Positions 62,602 through 64,000 of a DNA stretch of 64,000 bases are shown here, one piece after another. Position numbers and translations under genes: made by a program. The notes under the pieces are model-generated. The model searched no databases. It was not told the origin of the DNA and saw only the letters and a program-made list of their open reading frames with translations. The DNA comes from Desulfobacteraceae bacterium (lineage in GTDB: Bacteria > Desulfobacterota > Desulfobacteria > Desulfobacterales > UBA5852). Within the stretch, counting starts at the first letter, position 1. Each line of letters starts with the position of its first letter. The stretch covers positions 744,001 through 808,000 of the forward strand of contig JABZFP010000030.1 of assembly GCA_014237395.1 (NCBI GenBank), read 5' to 3'.

Positions 62602-64000
62602 TCAGAGTTCCGTGATGACGGGGTCGCGCAGGATCGCTTCCACGGCGGCACCAGCGGATTCAGCGGCATCCGGGAAGACTTGCGCCAGGCTGCGGATGTG
62701 CCGCAGATTGTCGGCGGTTCGCAGAATCAACATGGCCAGATTGCCTTCCTCCAGGTCGGACAGTTCGACCACCATTTCCCAGTCCATACCGCGGGCCCAG
62801 TGATAAAGCACCGCGGCGGGGCGCAGGTAGAGCGGACGGAAAGGAAAGCCTTCGGCGTGCATCTGCCGGGCCAGCGGTGTTAAGGATTTGCGCACCCGCT
62901 GGTAGGCCGAGGTCAAGGGACGCGGCAGGTATTTTTTGGGAAGCCGGTCATCACATTCCCGTTCGTTGACGAAGGCGGCGATGACGCCGGCCAGGATGGC
63001 CGGGTCGTTTTCCGGAAACGTCTTGCGGCGGAATCCTTCGCCGATCAGCAGGGGTTGATCCACCCGCAGCTGCGAGGCCCAGGTGCCGTCTTCCGTCAGG
63101 CGGCCGTCGGGCTCCACATAGCCGTGGTCCTGGAGAAATTCCAAATGGTGCCGGAAAGCGTCCCACAGGTGGCGATAACTCTGCTCCAGCATGCGCTGCG
63201 GGGTTTTGGGACCGAAGGAGCGCATCAACTGAAAGGTGGCGAAACTGCGTTTCAGGAGCCCCTCGACCTGGTCGGGAGAGTGGGAGAGCAGCAGGTTGAG
63301 CACCATGGAAAAGTTGATGCGGATCTGGCTGGTGACATCCGATGCCGGTGCACTGACCAGACGTGCCGCCAGGCGGGCATCCATGAAGCGGCTCGGTACC
63401 GCGATGGCAAAGCCGATCTTGTCTTTGCCGCGCCGCCCGGCCCGCCCGGTCATCTGGTGAAACTCGGTGGGTGTCAGGGGCGCAAAGGCCTGGCCGTTGA
63501 AGCGATCCGAATTGAGGAAAAGAATGGTGCGGGCCGGGAAATTGACACCGGCGGCAACGGTGGACGTGGCGAAGACGGCATCCAGTAGCCCCTCACTCAT
63601 GAGGGTTTCCAGCAGGAGCTTCCAGGCCGGCAGTTGACCGCTGTGGTGGGCGCCGATGCCCAGGTTTTGCAGATGCCAGAGCTGCTTGTGCTGCTGGAGA
63701 TGCGGGCTGGCGTCCAACAGTTTGTCCGTTCGGCGGGTCAGGGCGGTTTTTCGTTCGTCATCCGGAATGCGGTTGCGCATGCAGCGTTTCAGGGCGTTGC
63801 CGCAGTCGGCCCGTGATTTGAGAAAGAAAATGGCCGGCAGCAGATCGTAGGTCCGCAGCACGTCCAGCATATCGCCGAACGGCGGCAGCCCCCAGGGCGG
63901 GCCCAGGGACGGTTTTTTCTTCTGGTTCACCAGGTCGTTTACTTTTTTGTAAAGGCGGGATTTGCCCTTGGGTGTGGTCGAGACCAACGGCAGCAACGTC
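62602..64000 (-). CDS. Ski2-like DEAD/DEAH helicase, C-terminal half (partial)
   Basis: A 466-codon open frame running off the right edge. It contains the second RecA-like lobe: LLPAIFFLKSRADCGNAL, GIGAHHSGQLPAWKLLLETL, LLDAVFATSTVAAGVNFPARTILF and the arginine-finger motif HQMTGRAGRRG, followed by a helical C-terminal region typical of Ski2/Mtr4-like or DEAD-helicase-associated domains (RHHLEFLQDHGYVE, LTPLARQMHAEGF). The first lobe with Walker A and DExH lies beyond the window. It is an RNA or DNA helicase using ATP; substrate not predictable. The last gene on this strand before the 58-codon gene. Confidence 0.88.
   Translation of the reverse strand, partial: TLLPLVSTTPKGKSRLYKKVNDLVNQKKKPSLGPPWGLPPFGDMLDVLRTYDLLPAIFFLKSRADCGNALKRCMRNRIPDDERKTALTRRTDKLLDASPHLQQHKQLWHLQNLGIGAHHSGQLPAWKLLLETLMSEGLLDAVFATSTVAAGVNFPARTILFLNSDRFNGQAFAPLTPTEFHQMTGRAGRRGKDKIGFAIAVPSRFMDARLAARLVSAPASDVTSQIRINFSMVLNLLLSHSPDQVEGLLKRSFATFQLMRSFGPKTPQRMLEQSYRHLWDAFRHHLEFLQDHGYVEPDGRLTEDGTWASQLRVDQPLLIGEGFRRKTFPENDPAILAGVIAAFVNERECDDRLPKKYLPRPLTSAYQRVRKSLTPLARQMHAEGFPFRPLYLRPAAVLYHWARGMDWEMVVELSDLEEGNLAMLILRTADNLRHIRSLAQVFPDAAESAGAAVEAILRDPVITEL

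Overview
The window looks like chromosomal DNA of a Desulfobacterota (deltaproteobacterial, Desulfobacteraceae/Desulfosarcina-like) bacterium. This is inferred from gene content, not from a marker gene: hybrid histidine kinases with a GGVAHDLNN H-box, a TAXI-type binding protein, DUF3786 and ferredoxin-rich proteins, two sigma-54 activators, a membrane-anchored MutS-like ATPase and an encoded GT/GH130 mannoside locus. The DNA is GC-rich overall, with AT-richer stretches at about 32.7-33.9 kb and 49.3-49.7 kb. I see no rRNA, tRNA, CRISPR array, transposase, integrase or origin.

Layout. 0-3.3 kb: end of an RND efflux adaptor and its pump. 3.8-7.4 kb: periplasmic binding protein plus hybrid kinase. 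7.6-9.9 kb: chemoreceptor behind a good sigma-28 promoter. 10.0-12.0 kb (minus): amino-acid-type binding protein and an FHA-GGDEF cyclase. 12.1-13.4 kb: a Fur box, a Fur-family regulator and a bacterioferritin. 13.9-16.9 kb: a second binding protein/hybrid kinase pair. 17.0-21.0 kb: asparaginase, MarR regulator, Fe-S protein followed by a ~140-bp imperfect palindrome, and a nitronate-monooxygenase-like flavoprotein. 21.4-24.6 kb: sigma-54 activator and small genes (LapA-like, KhpA-like, ABM). 24.8-33.9 kb: radical SAM protein, then two glycosyltransferases, two GH130 enzymes and a RelA/SpoT-like synthetase. 34.0-40.9 kb (minus): MutS-like ATPase, phosphoglucose isomerase, PLP decarboxylase, FGGY kinase. 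41.2-45.4 kb: DUF3786 protein and a third binding protein/hybrid kinase pair. 45.7-49.2 kb (minus): alkyl sulfatase with a sigma-54 activator. 49.6-55.1 kb: a GNAT / ATP-grasp / PLP decarboxylase / C39-like peptidase / protein kinase cluster behind a near-consensus sigma-54 promoter. 55.2-58.4 kb: zinc uptake operon with its own Fur-family (Zur-like) regulator and a candidate operator. 58.4-64.0 kb: ferredoxin gene remnant, membrane protein, composite lipoprotein, alcohol dehydrogenase, and the C-terminal half of a Ski2-like helicase running off the window.

Themes. Three separate loci pair a secreted binding protein directly with a closely related hybrid kinase, yet each uses a different binding-protein family and none has a permease: periplasmic ligand sensing seems to have been assembled repeatedly on one kinase chassis. 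Metal homeostasis shows two matched regulator/operator/target sets (iron and zinc). The best candidate for an undescribed system is the 49.6-55.1 kb cluster: a 63-residue charged peptide gene, an aminoacyl/acyl-transferase-like GNAT, an ATP-grasp ligase, a type III PLP decarboxylase, a C39-like cysteine peptidase and a small eukaryotic-type kinase, with a divergent sigma-54 activator whose receiver domain lacks its phospho-acceptor aspartate. What it makes or modifies cannot be told from sequence alone.
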